From contig NZ_CP042288.1 in NCBI RefSeq assembly GCF_022559625.1, forward strand, positions 458,409 through 522,408: 64,000 bases of DNA. Reading direction: 5' to 3'. Origin of the DNA: Aquisalinus flavus. GTDB taxonomy: Bacteria; Pseudomonadota; Alphaproteobacteria; Caulobacterales; Parvularculaceae. How positions within the stretch are numbered: the stretch's first letter is position 1; the number at the start of each line of letters is the position of its first letter. Below, one piece after another: positions 8,128-18,659 of this stretch. The translations under genes were made by a program, and so were the position numbers. The notes beneath the pieces were generated by a model. The model had not been told where the DNA came from. It did no database searches and worked only from the letters and a program-made list of their open reading frames with translations.

Positions 8128-8691
8128 CTACGGCCGTTTGCCTTCCATCATGACGTATACGGTGGTCTCGCCCTCGAAGCCTTCCAGCGTGAACCGGTCG
8201 GCGGGCACATCGGCGATGCGATAGGTCACCGCCATCACGTCGTATGACTGGTCCTCACGCGGGCGCTCCGTGCCGGTCATCTCGGCGGAGACGATTTCCA
8301 GCTTCCCGCCGAGTGAGATCGTTTCCACCGGCTCGGCTGCATCGGGGAAGAGGGCATCGGAATACTGGTTGTTCCACCACGCCTCGATCATGTCCTCGCT
8401 GGCGGTCTCGGCAAACACATGAAGCCTGCCGGTGCCCGAGATCGTCTTGCTCTCATTGGGAAAGTCCAGCAGCAGCGCCGCCTTTTGCCCCTCGACCGGA
8501 ACCATCACCCTGGTCGGGCCATGGGCATAGATCGAGAAATAGCTCGACACCGTCTGCGCTTGGCTCGCCGCAACGCTCACCCGTGGCCCGCTATTACCGC
8601 CGCCCATCTTGCAGCCGCCAAGACCGGCGAGCCCGAGGGCGCCCATGGCGATAGCGGCAAGGGTGAGGGGGCGAATCGAACGGTTTCCCAT
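8128..8691 (-). CDS. Uncharacterised lipoprotein
   Basis: 187 residues from ATG 8691. The start is chosen because it begins a lipoprotein signal peptide (MGNRSIRPLTLAAIAMGALGLAGLGGCKMGG) with lipobox LGGC; the open frame upstream extends much further but overlaps the purA promoter and shows no signal. The mature protein is beta-rich, with GQKAALLLDFPNESK and a C-terminal TLEGFEGETTVYVMMEG. I do not recognise a domain. Convergent with serA and divergent from purA. Likely envelope-anchored; function unknown. Confidence 0.75.
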   Translation of the reverse strand: MGNRSIRPLTLAAIAMGALGLAGLGGCKMGGGNSGPRVSVAASQAQTVSSYFSIYAHGPTRVMVPVEGQKAALLLDFPNESKTISGTGRLHVFAETASEDMIEAWWNNQYSDALFPDAAEPVETISLGGKLEIVSAEMTGTERPREDQSYDVMAVTYRIADVPADRFTLEGFEGETTVYVMMEGKRP

Positions 8692-8896
8692 GTCAGTCTC
8701 CGGTAATGCTGCCTGCCCTTGGTGCTGCCCGATTGTGCCGGATTCATGGCCGCACCGGCCCCGGCCAGATTTAATTCCCGGCAAGGAAATAAGGGGTGAA
8801 AATACCCCGGCAAAGCGGCCTGTTGCGCTTGCCCTTCGCCCCGTTAGCGTCCATTGTCCGCGCGATTTTTGACAAGCCTGTGACAGGAAAAATGAC

Positions 8897-10192
8897 ATGG
8901 CAGATGTTGCGGTAATCGGTGCCCAGTGGGGCGATGAGGGCAAGGGCAAGCTGGTGGACTGGCTGTCGGCCCGCGCCGACGTGGTGGTGCGTTTCCAGGG
9001 CGGGCACAATGCCGGGCACACCCTCGTCATCGACGGCAAGGTCTACAAGCTGGCGCTGCTGCCGTCCGGCATCGTGCGCCCGGGCAAGCTGTCGATGATC
9101 GGCAATGGCGTCGTTGTCGATCCGTGGGCGCTGGCCGACGAGATGGACCGCCTGCGCGGGCAGGGCGTCGCCATCAGCCCGGAAAACCTCGTCATCGCCG
9201 AGAATGCCTGCCTCATCCTGCCGCTCCATGGCGAGCTCGATGCCCTGCGCGAGAACGCCGCCGGCGACGGCAAGATCGGCACGACCAAGCGCGGCATCGG
9301 CCCGGCCTACGAGGATAAGGTCGGCCGCCGCGCCATTCGCCTCGTCGATCTCGCCTATCCGGACACGCTGGCCGACAAGGTCGCGCGCCTGTTGACCCAT
9401 CACAACGCCATCCGCCGCGGCCTCGGCGAGACCGAGATTGACGCTGACGACCTCGTCGCGCAGCTGCAGGAGATCGCGCCGAAGATCCTGCCTTTCGCCG
9501 GGCCTGCCTGGAAGATCCTGCATGAGCAGCGCGAAGCCGGCAAACGCGTCCTGTTCGAGGGTGCCCAGGGCATCCTGCTCGATGTCGACCACGGCACCTA
9601 TCCTTTCGTCACCTCCTCCAATACCGTCGCCGGCCAGGCCGCTGCGGGGTCCGGCATCGGCCCGTCCGCCGTCGGCTATGTACTCGGCATCGTCAAGGCC
9701 TATACCACCCGCGTCGGCGAGGGCCCGTTCCCGACGGAAGATACCGGTCCTGTCGGCCAGCGCCTCGGCGAGCGCGGCCGTGAATTCGGCACCAATACCG
9801 GGCGAAAAAGACGGTGCGGCTGGTTCGACGCGGCCCTAGTCAAGCAGACGCTCAAGCTCTCCGGCGTCCACGGCATCGCCCTGACCAAGCTGGATGTCCT
9901 CGACGGCTTCGACACGCTGAAGGTCTGCATCGGCTACGAGGTCGACGGCAAGCGCGTCGATTACTTACCAGCGGGCATGGATGCCCAGCGCACCGTCACG
10001 CCGATCTATGAGGACATGGAAGGCTGGCACGGCTCGACCGCCGGGGCGCGGTCCTGGGCCGACCTGCCGGCCGAGGCGGTCAAATATGTCCGCCGCATCG
10101 AGGAGCTGATCGACACGCCGGTCGCCCTCGTCTCCACCTCGCCGGAGCGCGAGGACGTCATCCTGATGCGTGATCCCTACAAGGACGAATAG
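8897..10192 (+). CDS. purA: Adenylosuccinate synthetase
   Basis: 431 residues, normal length. Joins IMP and aspartate with GTP hydrolysis, first step from IMP to AMP; cytosolic homodimer. Signature [16 protein letters not shown] at residues 8-23 (P-loop and catalytic Asp13), GGHNAGHT with catalytic His41, [31 protein letters not shown] in the IMP site, and the GTP-base motif TKLDVLDGF. In [12 protein letters not shown] the residue after Arg is Lys, where Pro is commonest; the rest is canonical. RBS GACAGGAAAAA before ATG. The ArsC-like gene follows after 15 bp. Confidence 0.97.
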   Translation: MADVAVIGAQWGDEGKGKLVDWLSARADVVVRFQGGHNAGHTLVIDGKVYKLALLPSGIVRPGKLSMIGNGVVVDPWALADEMDRLRGQGVAISPENLVIAENACLILPLHGELDALRENAAGDGKIGTTKRGIGPAYEDKVGRRAIRLVDLAYPDTLADKVARLLTHHNAIRRGLGETEIDADDLVAQLQEIAPKILPFAGPAWKILHEQREAGKRVLFEGAQGILLDVDHGTYPFVTSSNTVAGQAAAGSGIGPSAVGYVLGIVKAYTTRVGEGPFPTEDTGPVGQRLGERGREFGTNTGRKRRCGWFDAALVKQTLKLSGVHGIALTKLDVLDGFDTLKVCIGYEVDGKRVDYLPAGMDAQRTVTPIYEDMEGWHGSTAGARSWADLPAEAVKYVRRIEELIDTPVALVSTSPEREDVILMRDPYKDE

Positions 10193-10207
10193 GAGGAGTA
10201 CCCTCTC

Positions 10208-10558
10208 ATGAAAGTATATGGCCTGAAGAACTGCGACACCTGCCGCAAGGCGATGAAGGATCTCGCCGCCTCCGGGCGCGAGCTGGAAATCATCGACATG
10301 CGCGGCGGGGCGGTGAGCAAGGCGCGGATCACGCGCTGGCTGAAAGCTGTCGGTGCCGAGGCGCTGGTCAACCGCCGCTCGACCACCTGGCGCGGCTTGA
10401 CCGAAGAACAGAAGCAACAGGCCATGGGCAATGGCGCTAAGGGTGACGCCGCCAGCCTGCTCGCAGAGCATCCGACTCTGATCAAGCGCCCCGTGGTCGA
10501 GACCGGCGACGAAGTCTTCGTCGGCTGGACCCCGACCTCGAAACAGGCACTGCTGTAG
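10208..10558 (+). CDS. ArsC/Spx/YffB-like thioredoxin-fold protein
   Basis: 116 residues. Begins MKVYGLKNCDTCRKAMKDL, a thioredoxin-fold strand followed by a CxxC, then a helical insert (KARITRWLKAVGAEALVNRRSTTWRGL) and the cis-Pro region IKRPVVETGDEVFVGW. This is the YffB/Spx/MgsR branch of the ArsC superfamily. These proteins are small redox or regulatory factors rather than arsenate reductases; the family arsenate-binding Arg triad is not evident. RBS AGGAGGA, 15 bp behind purA, so probably co-transcribed with it. True role unknown. Confidence 0.85.
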   Translation: MKVYGLKNCDTCRKAMKDLAASGRELEIIDMRGGAVSKARITRWLKAVGAEALVNRRSTTWRGLTEEQKQQAMGNGAKGDAASLLAEHPTLIKRPVVETGDEVFVGWTPTSKQALL

Positions 10559-10562
10559 CCAC

Positions 10563-10592
10563 AAAAAAAGCCACCCGCTTGTCGCGGGTGGC
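10563..10592 (-). terminator. Rho-independent terminator after EF-hand gene
   Basis: Perfect stem GCCACCCGC/GCGGGTGGC with loop TTGTC. On the minus strand it is followed by seven T, so it terminates the EF-hand gene; in the other direction it lacks a T-run. Confidence 0.88.
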
Positions 10593-10623
10593 CGTGTCGG
10601 AGAGTCATGTGGCGGGAACGGAC

Positions 10624-11022
10624 TTACCAGTCCCTGTCCTCTTTTTCCTTCTTGTCACCCCAATCCCCATCTTTCATGGCCTTGTCGTCCTTCTTCTCTT
10701 CCTTCATGGCGTAATACTCCTTCGCCTCTTCAAGAGTCAGGGCACCGTCTTCGCCGCCCATCTTGTTGAAATAGTCGGTAGACTTCTCGGTGATGTCCTC
10801 ATCGGTCCAGTCGGTCCACTTGCCTTCTTCCTGCTTCATGGCGACTTTTTCCTCGAACGATGTCAGGAATTCCGCCTCCGTGACAATGCCATTGGAATCC
10901 GTGTCCATCTTGGCAAATTTGTCCTCGACGCTCATGTCCTTGTCGCCGCCGTGATCGTCGGCAAAGGCGGTGGCGCCCGACAGGGCAATGGCGGCGGCGC
11001 TGGCTGCTGCAATGAATTTCAT
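10624..11022 (-). CDS. Secreted EF-hand protein
   Basis: 132 residues from ATG 11022, preceded by AGGAGGAAAG. Signal peptide MKFIAAASAAAIALSGATAFA, cleavage near AFA-DDH. A calcium-binding loop DTDSNGIVTEAEFL is evident, with a second, degenerate one around GGEDGALTLEEAKEYY. The C-terminus is a charged Lys/Glu/Asp tail (MKEEKKDDKAMKDGDWGDKKEKEDRDW region). Periplasmic calcium-binding role is likely; partner unknown. It is a single-gene unit with its own terminator. Confidence 0.85.
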   Translation of the reverse strand: MKFIAAASAAAIALSGATAFADDHGGDKDMSVEDKFAKMDTDSNGIVTEAEFLTSFEEKVAMKQEEGKWTDWTDEDITEKSTDYFNKMGGEDGALTLEEAKEYYAMKEEKKDDKAMKDGDWGDKKEKEDRDW

Positions 11023-11153
11023 GGTCTTTCCTCCTTGCAAGTTGCGGATGCATGAAGGAAACGGCCACATGCCGGTTGTTGTTCCCTGACATCGGCGTGA
11101 GCAGGCCTTGAGGTCAGCGTCAGGAGGCCGGCCCTGTCAGCAGTCAGCCCGGA

Positions 11154-12401
11154 TCAGGCCGGCTCCGGGCTCTCCGTCGCCGGTGCCGGGCGGTCCTTGC
11201 GGCGGAACGGCTGCACTTGCCAATAGGTCAGGGACCGCCACAGCCATTCCAGCGGCCCGAAATAGAAGTATTTCAGCCAGATCGGCGACCAGATCAGGAT
11301 TGCCAGCCACACCGCGGCGACGATGCCCATCAGCTGCAGGTTCGTCACCTGCCCATACAGCCCGCCGGCATGGCCATAGAAAATCGTCGTGCCGATCAGC
11401 GAGCAGGCGATGTAATTGCTGAACGCCATCCGGCCGGTCGCCGCGACAGGGCGCAGTTTCAGCCCGATCTTCAGCATGAATCCGACCAGTGCGGCATAGC
11501 CGAAGGCGCCGACGAGACCGGCGATCGTGGCGACGGGCGTATACAGGCTGAAGGCCTCGAACGACCAGCCGGAAGTGGCCATGGCATTGGCATGGAGCGC
11601 TTCCAGCCCCCAGGCGAGGGCGAGGCCGATGATTGCCAGCAGCAGGTAATTCCCGCCGGACCACGCGCCCCGATAGAAGCCGATCTTGAACAGCCACATA
11701 CCCGCCAGCATGATCGACAGCGTCAGCAGGAACTGGCCGCCCACGAGGCCATACATGACCAGGTAATCGAATGCCGATTGCAGCCGCGACTGGATATGCC
11801 CGCCGACACCGCCCAGATAGGCTGCGGTCTCTGCGTCGAGGACGGCCGGGTCGGACCCCCACATGATGGCGGAAACCTCGGCGCCCAGTTCCGGGACGAA
11901 GGCCGGACCGACCCCGAACAGGCTGGTCCAGGCCAGTGCGGCGGTCATGATCCCGAGCGTGCACCAGCCCAGCGTCCGTCCGGACAGGTTGCGGAACCAG
12001 ATCGCGATGAAACCGGTCAGGGCATAGACCGTCAGGATGTCTCCCGACCAGATCAGCAACAGGTGGGCCACCCCGAACAGCAACAGCCAGCTGTTGCGCA
12101 ACAGGATGCGTCCCGTACCCTTTGCCCCGGCGGCGTCGGCTTTCATGCTGATCAGCACCAGCCCGGCGCCGAACAGGGCGGTGAAGTTCGTGCGCCACTT
12201 GTTGTCGATCAGGAAAGCCTGGACCTCCGCGACCAGCAGGTCGTATTCGCCCGGCCACAGCGTCGCGTTCAGGTAATAGGCGAAGGGTGCCGCCATGGCC
12301 TTGATGTTCACCGCGAAGATGGCGAGCACGGCAAAGCCCCGCAGCACATCCAGATAGTCGAGCCGTTCGCCCTCGCGGACCGGTGCGTCTGCCGTTGCCA
12401 T
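11154..12401 (-). CDS. DUF418-family membrane protein
   Basis: 415 residues from ATG 12401 (spaced 7-8 bases from GGGGAG); two codons upstream another ATG is possible. Starts with RLDYLDVLRGFAVLAIFAVNI, the conserved opening of YeiB/DUF418 proteins, and continues through about ten membrane helices. The C-terminal DUF418 signature is visible as RPVAATGRMAFSNYIACSLIGTTIFY and PLEWLWRSLTYWQVQPF. The fold resembles acyltransferase-3 membrane enzymes, but activity is unproven. The C-terminus is rich in Pro/Ala. Monocistronic; the patatin gene upstream is separated by 156 bp. Confidence 0.9.
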   Translation of the reverse strand: MATADAPVREGERLDYLDVLRGFAVLAIFAVNIKAMAAPFAYYLNATLWPGEYDLLVAEVQAFLIDNKWRTNFTALFGAGLVLISMKADAAGAKGTGRILLRNSWLLLFGVAHLLLIWSGDILTVYALTGFIAIWFRNLSGRTLGWCTLGIMTAALAWTSLFGVGPAFVPELGAEVSAIMWGSDPAVLDAETAAYLGGVGGHIQSRLQSAFDYLVMYGLVGGQFLLTLSIMLAGMWLFKIGFYRGAWSGGNYLLLAIIGLALAWGLEALHANAMATSGWSFEAFSLYTPVATIAGLVGAFGYAALVGFMLKIGLKLRPVAATGRMAFSNYIACSLIGTTIFYGHAGGLYGQVTNLQLMGIVAAVWLAILIWSPIWLKYFYFGPLEWLWRSLTYWQVQPFRRKDRPAPATESPEPA

Positions 12402-12557
12402 GATCATTCTCCCCTGACTTTCCGTTCAATCCCTCTGGATGCATGTTCCGGCATATTGCCGGGCGGCGCAAGATGGCCGGGCAGGCCCGGGCAGGCAAGG
12501 AAAGTCAGGCGATCTCGACGCGATCGGCGCGCTGCCTGCCTGGGCGCCAGGGCGGTA

Positions 12558-13685
12558 TCAACAGCGCAGGAAGTCCCTGATTTCATCCATCCGCGCCGTC
12601 GCGTCCTTGCGGCCAAGATCCATCAGGGCGCAGACATAGCCGGGCTCGAACATCAGATAGGAGGGCAGCACCCATGGCGCCTTCCACGCCCCCAGCGCCC
12701 TGAGCAGCGCCTTGACCGACCAGGGCAATTCCGCGACATGCCGCGCCGCGATCTTGCGTACGTCTTCGGAGGGCTGCAGCATCATCACCTCGACATGGCG
12801 CAGATCCGTCAGGGCACGGCGTTCCGGCATCATCGAATCGAGCGTCGAATTGATCCGCTTCAGCCGCTCGACGTCAGCTTCCAGATTGTCGTTGAACACG
12901 ATATCGAGCAGCTGGCCGGCAATGACACCGGGCGAGGGATAGGCCGGCGCATTCTCCGGCTCGCCGCCGATCTCGGCATCGCGCGCGCCGATCAGGAACA
13001 GCTTGTTGCAGCCGAGATGGATCGCGGGCGACAGCGGCGCGATCTGGCGCAGGGCGCCGTCGCCGTAATACTCGCCGCCGATCTTCACCGATGGAAACAC
13101 GAAGGGCAGGGCGGCCGACGCCATGATGTGCTCCGCCGTGATCTTCCCGGTAATGCCGACCCTGCGCGAGCGCTGCCAGGGCCGTGCCGGCGTGGAGCCG
13201 TGATAGAACGAGACCGACGTGCCATCCTCATAGGATGACGCGGTGATTGCCAGCGCGTCCAGCGTCGGCCCCTCGACCATCCGCGCCAGCCGGGTGAAAT
13301 CGACCTCGCGCGCCAGCAATTCGCCCAGCGGCTCGTTGTCGAGGATCGACTTGGGCGGCCTGATCCCGGCCCAGCCGAACAGCGCCGAGCCGCCATAGGC
13401 AAGGATGGTCCGCGCCATCGTCGCGACATCGGCGCGATAGATATTCTGCGTGTGCAGCCCGGCCCACAGATCGCCCATCTTGCGGATCGCCGTGCCGATA
13501 TCGTCCGCCCCGGCGGTCAGGCAGGCGGCGTTGATCGCCCCGACCGAGACCCCGGTGATCACGTCGAACGGGCGCTCCTTCGCGCCCAGCGCCTCGCCCA
13601 GCGCGCACAAAACGCCGACCTGATACGCCCCGCGCGCGCCGCCGCCGGTCAGGATCAGCGCTGTCTTGTCTGTCTGTGGGTTCAT
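12558..13685 (-). CDS. Patatin-like phospholipase
   Basis: 375 residues. Oxyanion-hole motif TGGGARGAYQVGVL at 13-26, nucleophile Ser47 in the elbow GVSVG (45-49), and the dyad partner Asp in YYGDGALRQ near residue 203. These are the three hallmarks of bacterial patatins, which hydrolyse acyl ester bonds of lipids. No signal peptide is seen, so a cytoplasmic or membrane-associated site is expected. Starts with ATG at 13685. Substrate cannot be told from sequence. Confidence 0.92.
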   Translation of the reverse strand: MNPQTDKTALILTGGGARGAYQVGVLCALGEALGAKERPFDVITGVSVGAINAACLTAGADDIGTAIRKMGDLWAGLHTQNIYRADVATMARTILAYGGSALFGWAGIRPPKSILDNEPLGELLAREVDFTRLARMVEGPTLDALAITASSYEDGTSVSFYHGSTPARPWQRSRRVGITGKITAEHIMASAALPFVFPSVKIGGEYYGDGALRQIAPLSPAIHLGCNKLFLIGARDAEIGGEPENAPAYPSPGVIAGQLLDIVFNDNLEADVERLKRINSTLDSMMPERRALTDLRHVEVMMLQPSEDVRKIAARHVAELPWSVKALLRALGAWKAPWVLPSYLMFEPGYVCALMDLGRKDATARMDEIRDFLRC

Positions 13686-13863
13686 CTCTGTGCCAGCCCT
13701 TTGCCACCAGTAATGCCCTGATTTCGGAGCGCTTTCCAGTCCCGGCGATCAGGCACGGCGAACAGGGAAGAATGGCTGCGCGCCCTCCCAGCCGCGCGGC
13801 AAAATCGCTCTTTGACCAGCCCTTTGACGAAAGGGGGCACATCCTCTATGACTCACGGTAGTG

Positions 13864-13970
13864 CCTAGGGGCGCCCCGCCGTAATAAGGCGGCCGGGGCT
13901 GAGATCGTACCCTTTGAACCTGATCCGGGTAACTCAGTGCGGCAACGCGCGAGAGGCCGGCGTAGGGAAG
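13864..13970 (+). promoter_or_regulatory. TPP riboswitch (THI box)
   Basis: Conserved elements appear in order: the P1 strand TAGGGGCGCC, GGCTGAGAT, ACCCTTTGAACCTGATCC, GGGTAACTCAGTGC and the closing CGTAGGGAA. GCTGAGA and TTGAACCTGATC are the pyrimidine-sensing and pyrophosphate-sensing core of thiamine pyrophosphate riboswitches. A GC-rich extra stem (CCCGCCG..CGGCCGGGG) sits in the P3 position. It lies 10 bp before the small membrane-protein gene and controls it and thiC, most likely by hiding the GGAAGGAG ribosome-binding site at 13966-13973. Confidence 0.95.
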
Positions 13971-13979
13971 GAGCCAGAA

Positions 13980-14390
13980 ATGTTCGAGACCACCACCGTC
14001 CTCACCCTGCATCTTGCCAAGGCGCTTGGCCTCTACATGGTCGCCGCCGGCCTGTCCGGCCTCGTCAGCCATGGCCGCTGGCAGCGCTGGATGGCCGATT
14101 TCGGCCCGGAGAGCGCGCTGACCTATGTCACCGGCGTCGTCGCCTTCGCCATCGGCACCGCCATCATCATCGCCCACACTATCTGGTCCTCGCCGCTCGC
14201 CGTCATGGTGACGCTGGTCGGCTGGGCCGCGCTGATCGAGGGGCTGGTGCTGATCGCCTTTCCCGACCCGCTGGTGCGCTTCGGCACCTCGCTCGCCCGC
14301 CCTGGCATCTCCAAAGTCTTCGCTGTCGTCTCGATCCTGATCGGCGCCTTCCTTCTGCTGGGCGGCCTGATCGGCCGGGCGGGGCTGTAA
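13980..14390 (+). CDS. Small 4-TM membrane protein under TPP riboswitch
   Basis: 136 residues from ATG 13980, directly after the riboswitch and GGAAGGAG. Four hydrophobic helices: LHLAKALGLYMVAAGLSGLV, YVTGVVAFAIGTAIIIAH, AVMVTLVGWAALIEGLVLIA and ISKVFAVVSILIGAFLLLGGL. I recognise no named family; it resembles DUF2065-like or DoxX-like small membrane proteins. It is 27 bp ahead of thiC in the same riboswitch operon, which suggests a role linked to thiamine or its pyrimidine precursor, for example uptake, but this is inference from position only. Confidence 0.8.
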   Translation: MFETTTVLTLHLAKALGLYMVAAGLSGLVSHGRWQRWMADFGPESALTYVTGVVAFAIGTAIIIAHTIWSSPLAVMVTLVGWAALIEGLVLIAFPDPLVRFGTSLARPGISKVFAVVSILIGAFLLLGGLIGRAGL

Positions 14391-16367
<1,977 letters not shown>

Positions 16368-16418
16368 GGGGACTGAGAGAAAAGTGGGCAGCAGGCGGGT
16401 AAACGATTGGAGGGCAGT

Positions 16419-18071
16419 GTGCGCTTAAATAAGGTTTCTATTTATAAATTTAAAAACATAGAATCTGCAGAGATAGAATTAACAGATACAACTCTATTGG
16501 TGGGGGCGAACAATGCAGGGAAATCCACTGTACTTCAATCGGTTCATTTTGCCGCCCAATGCTTGAGGTTAGCGCCCGAAGCCAACAAGCCGGGGACAAT
16601 TTCGCTGAGCGAAATCGAGTACATACCCACCAATCAATACAAAAGTTTGGGACATGGAGAGCAATGGGGGAATCAAAAGAATACACCAGAAAGTAAGATT
16701 GTTTTCCAATTTAGCCGAGAGCAGGAAGGAGATGTTCAGTTCTTCGAGGCTGAGGCTGTAATAAAATCTGCAAGAAATGAGGGAATATCGATCGCACCTA
16801 AAATTCCGCCTGAGCTCCAGCCGTTTTTTAGAGGCCAAGATAAGGTGTTTTCGGCTTATATTCCAGGAATCGCAGGTATTCCGCTGAGTGAAGATTTCAT
16901 TTCCAAAAGGAACGTATACAAAAAGGTTGCGTCTGGAGATAGCAATGTCGTTCTAAGAAACGTTCTTCTTCTAATTGACAAATTTGGCAAAACTGAAGAT
17001 CTCCGTTCTGCAATCCAAACTATTTATCCCGATATTGAATATGACGTGAGTTTTGATGAAGAGAAAAATTTTCATATTGAGGCTTCGATTAGAGGGGTAG
17101 GAACTCAGGCCAAGTATCCGTTAGAATCTTCTGGTACAGGGTTTCTTCAAGTTATGCAGGTTCTCTCTTATTTGGTTCTATTTCGCCCACAGGTTATTCT
17201 TATTGATGAGCCAGAATCTCATTTGCACCCCACGTTGCAGACTCGCTTGGTTCGGTTTCTAGAAAAGCGTGTGAGTGAATTCGATTCGCGAGCATTGATA
17301 ACAACTCATTCGCCGTTCGTGGCGCGTGGGTTGTCATCGGATTCAAAAACTGTTTGGCTAGCTAAGGGAAAAGTTCGCGCGGCTTCTCAAAGCAATGATA
17401 TCAGAAACGCACTTGGATGGGGCGCGCTTGATCGCCAAATACTGCTGTGTACGGAAGATGCCAAAGTCGGGCATTTGCAGCGCATAGTTAATCAAGATGA
17501 AGGCCTTGCTGACAAAGTTGCAATAGTTCCTTTGTCAGGTGTTGATAGAATGGGGGCCGGTGGTATTGTTCGCGATTTGCAAAAAAATCTAGGGGCAAAC
17601 CATAAAATAATGGTACATCGAGATCGCGATTGCCTTACTGACGAGGAAATTACGGAGTGGAGTACTGACTACGAGAAGTACGGTTTCAAGACGTGGGCAC
17701 CACAATACACCGATATTGAATCGTGCTTTTTGACTGAGGAAATAGTATGTAACGCCCTGCAATTAGATGTTGCGGCATATGAAAAAGCCGTTTCAGAAAT
17801 ATTTGAAAAAAATGAAGATGCATTTTTCGAAACATTCAAAAATAAAAGGCGGGAAATAAATAGGAAGTATGAGAAAACTGGTGGTTCACCAAGTTCGGAA
17901 GATCTGTGGAGCAAATGGGGATTGTTGTCTAAAGTGAATGGCAAAAGCCTTTTGACCGAATTTCGAAAATGGGCAGAGGGTGAAGGTCATGATATAAGTA
18001 AATTGGGAAAGATTTCCGATGGAGTTGTAGCCGCCCCTGACTTACTCACCGAATTAAGAATGTTGCTTTAA
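16419..18071 (+). CDS. OLD-like ATPase with TOPRIM nuclease domain
   Basis: 550 residues from GTG 16419 (GGAGGG at 16409); TTG 16407 is possible. N-terminal ABC/SMC-type ATPase: Walker A GANNAGKST (about 29-37), signature-like SSGTGFLQV, Walker B VILIDEPESHLHP and H-loop ITTHSP (near 300). The C-terminal half looks like a TOPRIM domain: acidic residue in ILLCTEDAK, DxD in MVHRDRDC, and an ESCFL motif where OLD proteins have the ELENY-type segment. This is the layout of OLD and GajA-like nucleases, usually anti-phage. The gene is very AT-rich (for example only 18 G+C in bases 17761-17820) inside GC-rich DNA, so recently acquired. No GajB-type helicase or other partner adjoins it. Confidence 0.85.
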   Translation: MRLNKVSIYKFKNIESAEIELTDTTLLVGANNAGKSTVLQSVHFAAQCLRLAPEANKPGTISLSEIEYIPTNQYKSLGHGEQWGNQKNTPESKIVFQFSREQEGDVQFFEAEAVIKSARNEGISIAPKIPPELQPFFRGQDKVFSAYIPGIAGIPLSEDFISKRNVYKKVASGDSNVVLRNVLLLIDKFGKTEDLRSAIQTIYPDIEYDVSFDEEKNFHIEASIRGVGTQAKYPLESSGTGFLQVMQVLSYLVLFRPQVILIDEPESHLHPTLQTRLVRFLEKRVSEFDSRALITTHSPFVARGLSSDSKTVWLAKGKVRAASQSNDIRNALGWGALDRQILLCTEDAKVGHLQRIVNQDEGLADKVAIVPLSGVDRMGAGGIVRDLQKNLGANHKIMVHRDRDCLTDEEITEWSTDYEKYGFKTWAPQYTDIESCFLTEEIVCNALQLDVAAYEKAVSEIFEKNEDAFFETFKNKRREINRKYEKTGGSPSSEDLWSKWGLLSKVNGKSLLTEFRKWAEGEGHDISKLGKISDGVVAAPDLLTELRMLL

Positions 18072-18103
18072 ACCTGAAACGTGGTGCTTCGCGCCGGTAG
18101 CCC

Positions 18104-18196
18104 GTAGGGCGGGTGGAGCCGTCAGGCGATACCCGCCATGCGATGTTGGCAGCATGAATCGGGACGGCGGGTATCGCGTCGCTCCACCCGCCCTAC
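18104..18196. repeat. Long palindromic repeat A
   Basis: Perfect 16 bp ends GTAGGGCGGGTGGAGC (18104-18119) and GCTCCACCCGCCCTAC (18181-18196), with internal arms GGCGATACCCGCC and GGCGGGTATCGC. Lies right behind the OLD-like gene. Copy B at 18560-18651 has the same arms with a different centre. Confidence 0.85.
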
Positions 18197-18199
18197 AAT

Positions 18200-18228
18200 T
18201 TCCTGAAACGACATGAGCGGTGGTTCAC
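18200..18228 (+). repeat. 29 bp direct repeat, left copy
   Basis: TTCCTGAAACGACATGAGCG and the next nine bases recur at 19371-19399 with two mismatches in 29. The left copy covers the last codons and stop of the HNH remnant; the right copy covers the stop of the orphan gene at 18937-19377. A shorter match, CCTGAAACG, also occurs at 18073. Confidence 0.7.
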
Positions 18229-18548
18229 TGGGCGTTTGTGCCCGGTTCACATTTAAGACTCATTTCTTTATTTGCGATTTTTTTGACTATAGAAGCATTA
18301 AATTCGTCAGCGTCCGCGCCGTACTCAGTACGTCGATGGCAGTTAGGGCAGATCGCGGCCACGTTCTTTGGTGAATCCATCCCGCCAGAACTGACTCTTT
18401 GCAAGTGATGTATTTCTAGATACGGTTGGTCGTTTTGGGTGATAAATGGCGCGGGCTCCTCGCACGCTTCACAGTTTCCTTTGCTACGTGCGAAAGCATA
18501 CGCTCGAACATCATCATTTCGGGATCGTGATTTTCCCTCAGCAATGGC
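18225..18548 (-). pseudogene. HNH endonuclease, 3' fragment (McrA-like)
   Basis: The minus frame encodes 107 residues ending NAQ-stop at 18225. It contains a complete HNH core: RSKGNCEACEEPAPF, then YLEIHHLQRVSSGG, then NVAAICPNCHRRTEYG, with the two CxxC zinc pairs and the HH catalytic pair of McrA-type nucleases. There is no ATG or GTG start; going upstream, the frame runs into palindromic repeat B (from 18560) and meets a stop at 18609-18611. The N-terminal domain is therefore missing, apparently displaced by the repeat. Codon use is less GC-rich than neighbours. Convergent with the OLD-like gene; both look like parts of a decayed defence region. Confidence 0.8.
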
Positions 18549-18559
18549 GCTGTCGCGCC

Positions 18560-18651
18560 GTAGGGCGGGTGGAGCCGTCAGGCGATACCCGCCATTCGAT
18601 GCCTGTGGCTATGTGTGATCGGCGGGTATCGCTTCGCTCCACCCGCCCTAC
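18560..18651. repeat. Long palindromic repeat B
   Basis: Same ends as repeat A (GTAGGGCGGGTGGAGC ... GCTCCACCCGCCCTAC) and same internal arms, different 30 bp centre. Its left end adjoins the broken 5' end of the HNH reading frame. Confidence 0.85.
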
Positions 18652-18659
18652 GATTTCCC

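Noticed and set aside
8692-9039. N-terminal extension of the lipoprotein at 8128-8691
   Set aside because: It would overlap the purA start and promoter and would bury the lipoprotein signal peptide inside the protein.
11217-13238. 673-codon plus-strand frame opposite DUF418 and patatin genes
   Set aside because: Antisense artefact: composition Arg/Gln/Gly-rich, spans two real genes with clear motifs on the other strand.
18220-18408. 62-codon plus-strand frame after repeat A
   Set aside because: The opposite strand encodes the HNH core in this stretch, which is far better supported.
16419-18548. Complete Gabija, Septu or PARIS system
   Set aside because: Only an OLD-like gene and a convergent truncated HNH gene are present; no GajB helicase, no AriB partner, and the HNH fragment is on the other strand and lacks its start.
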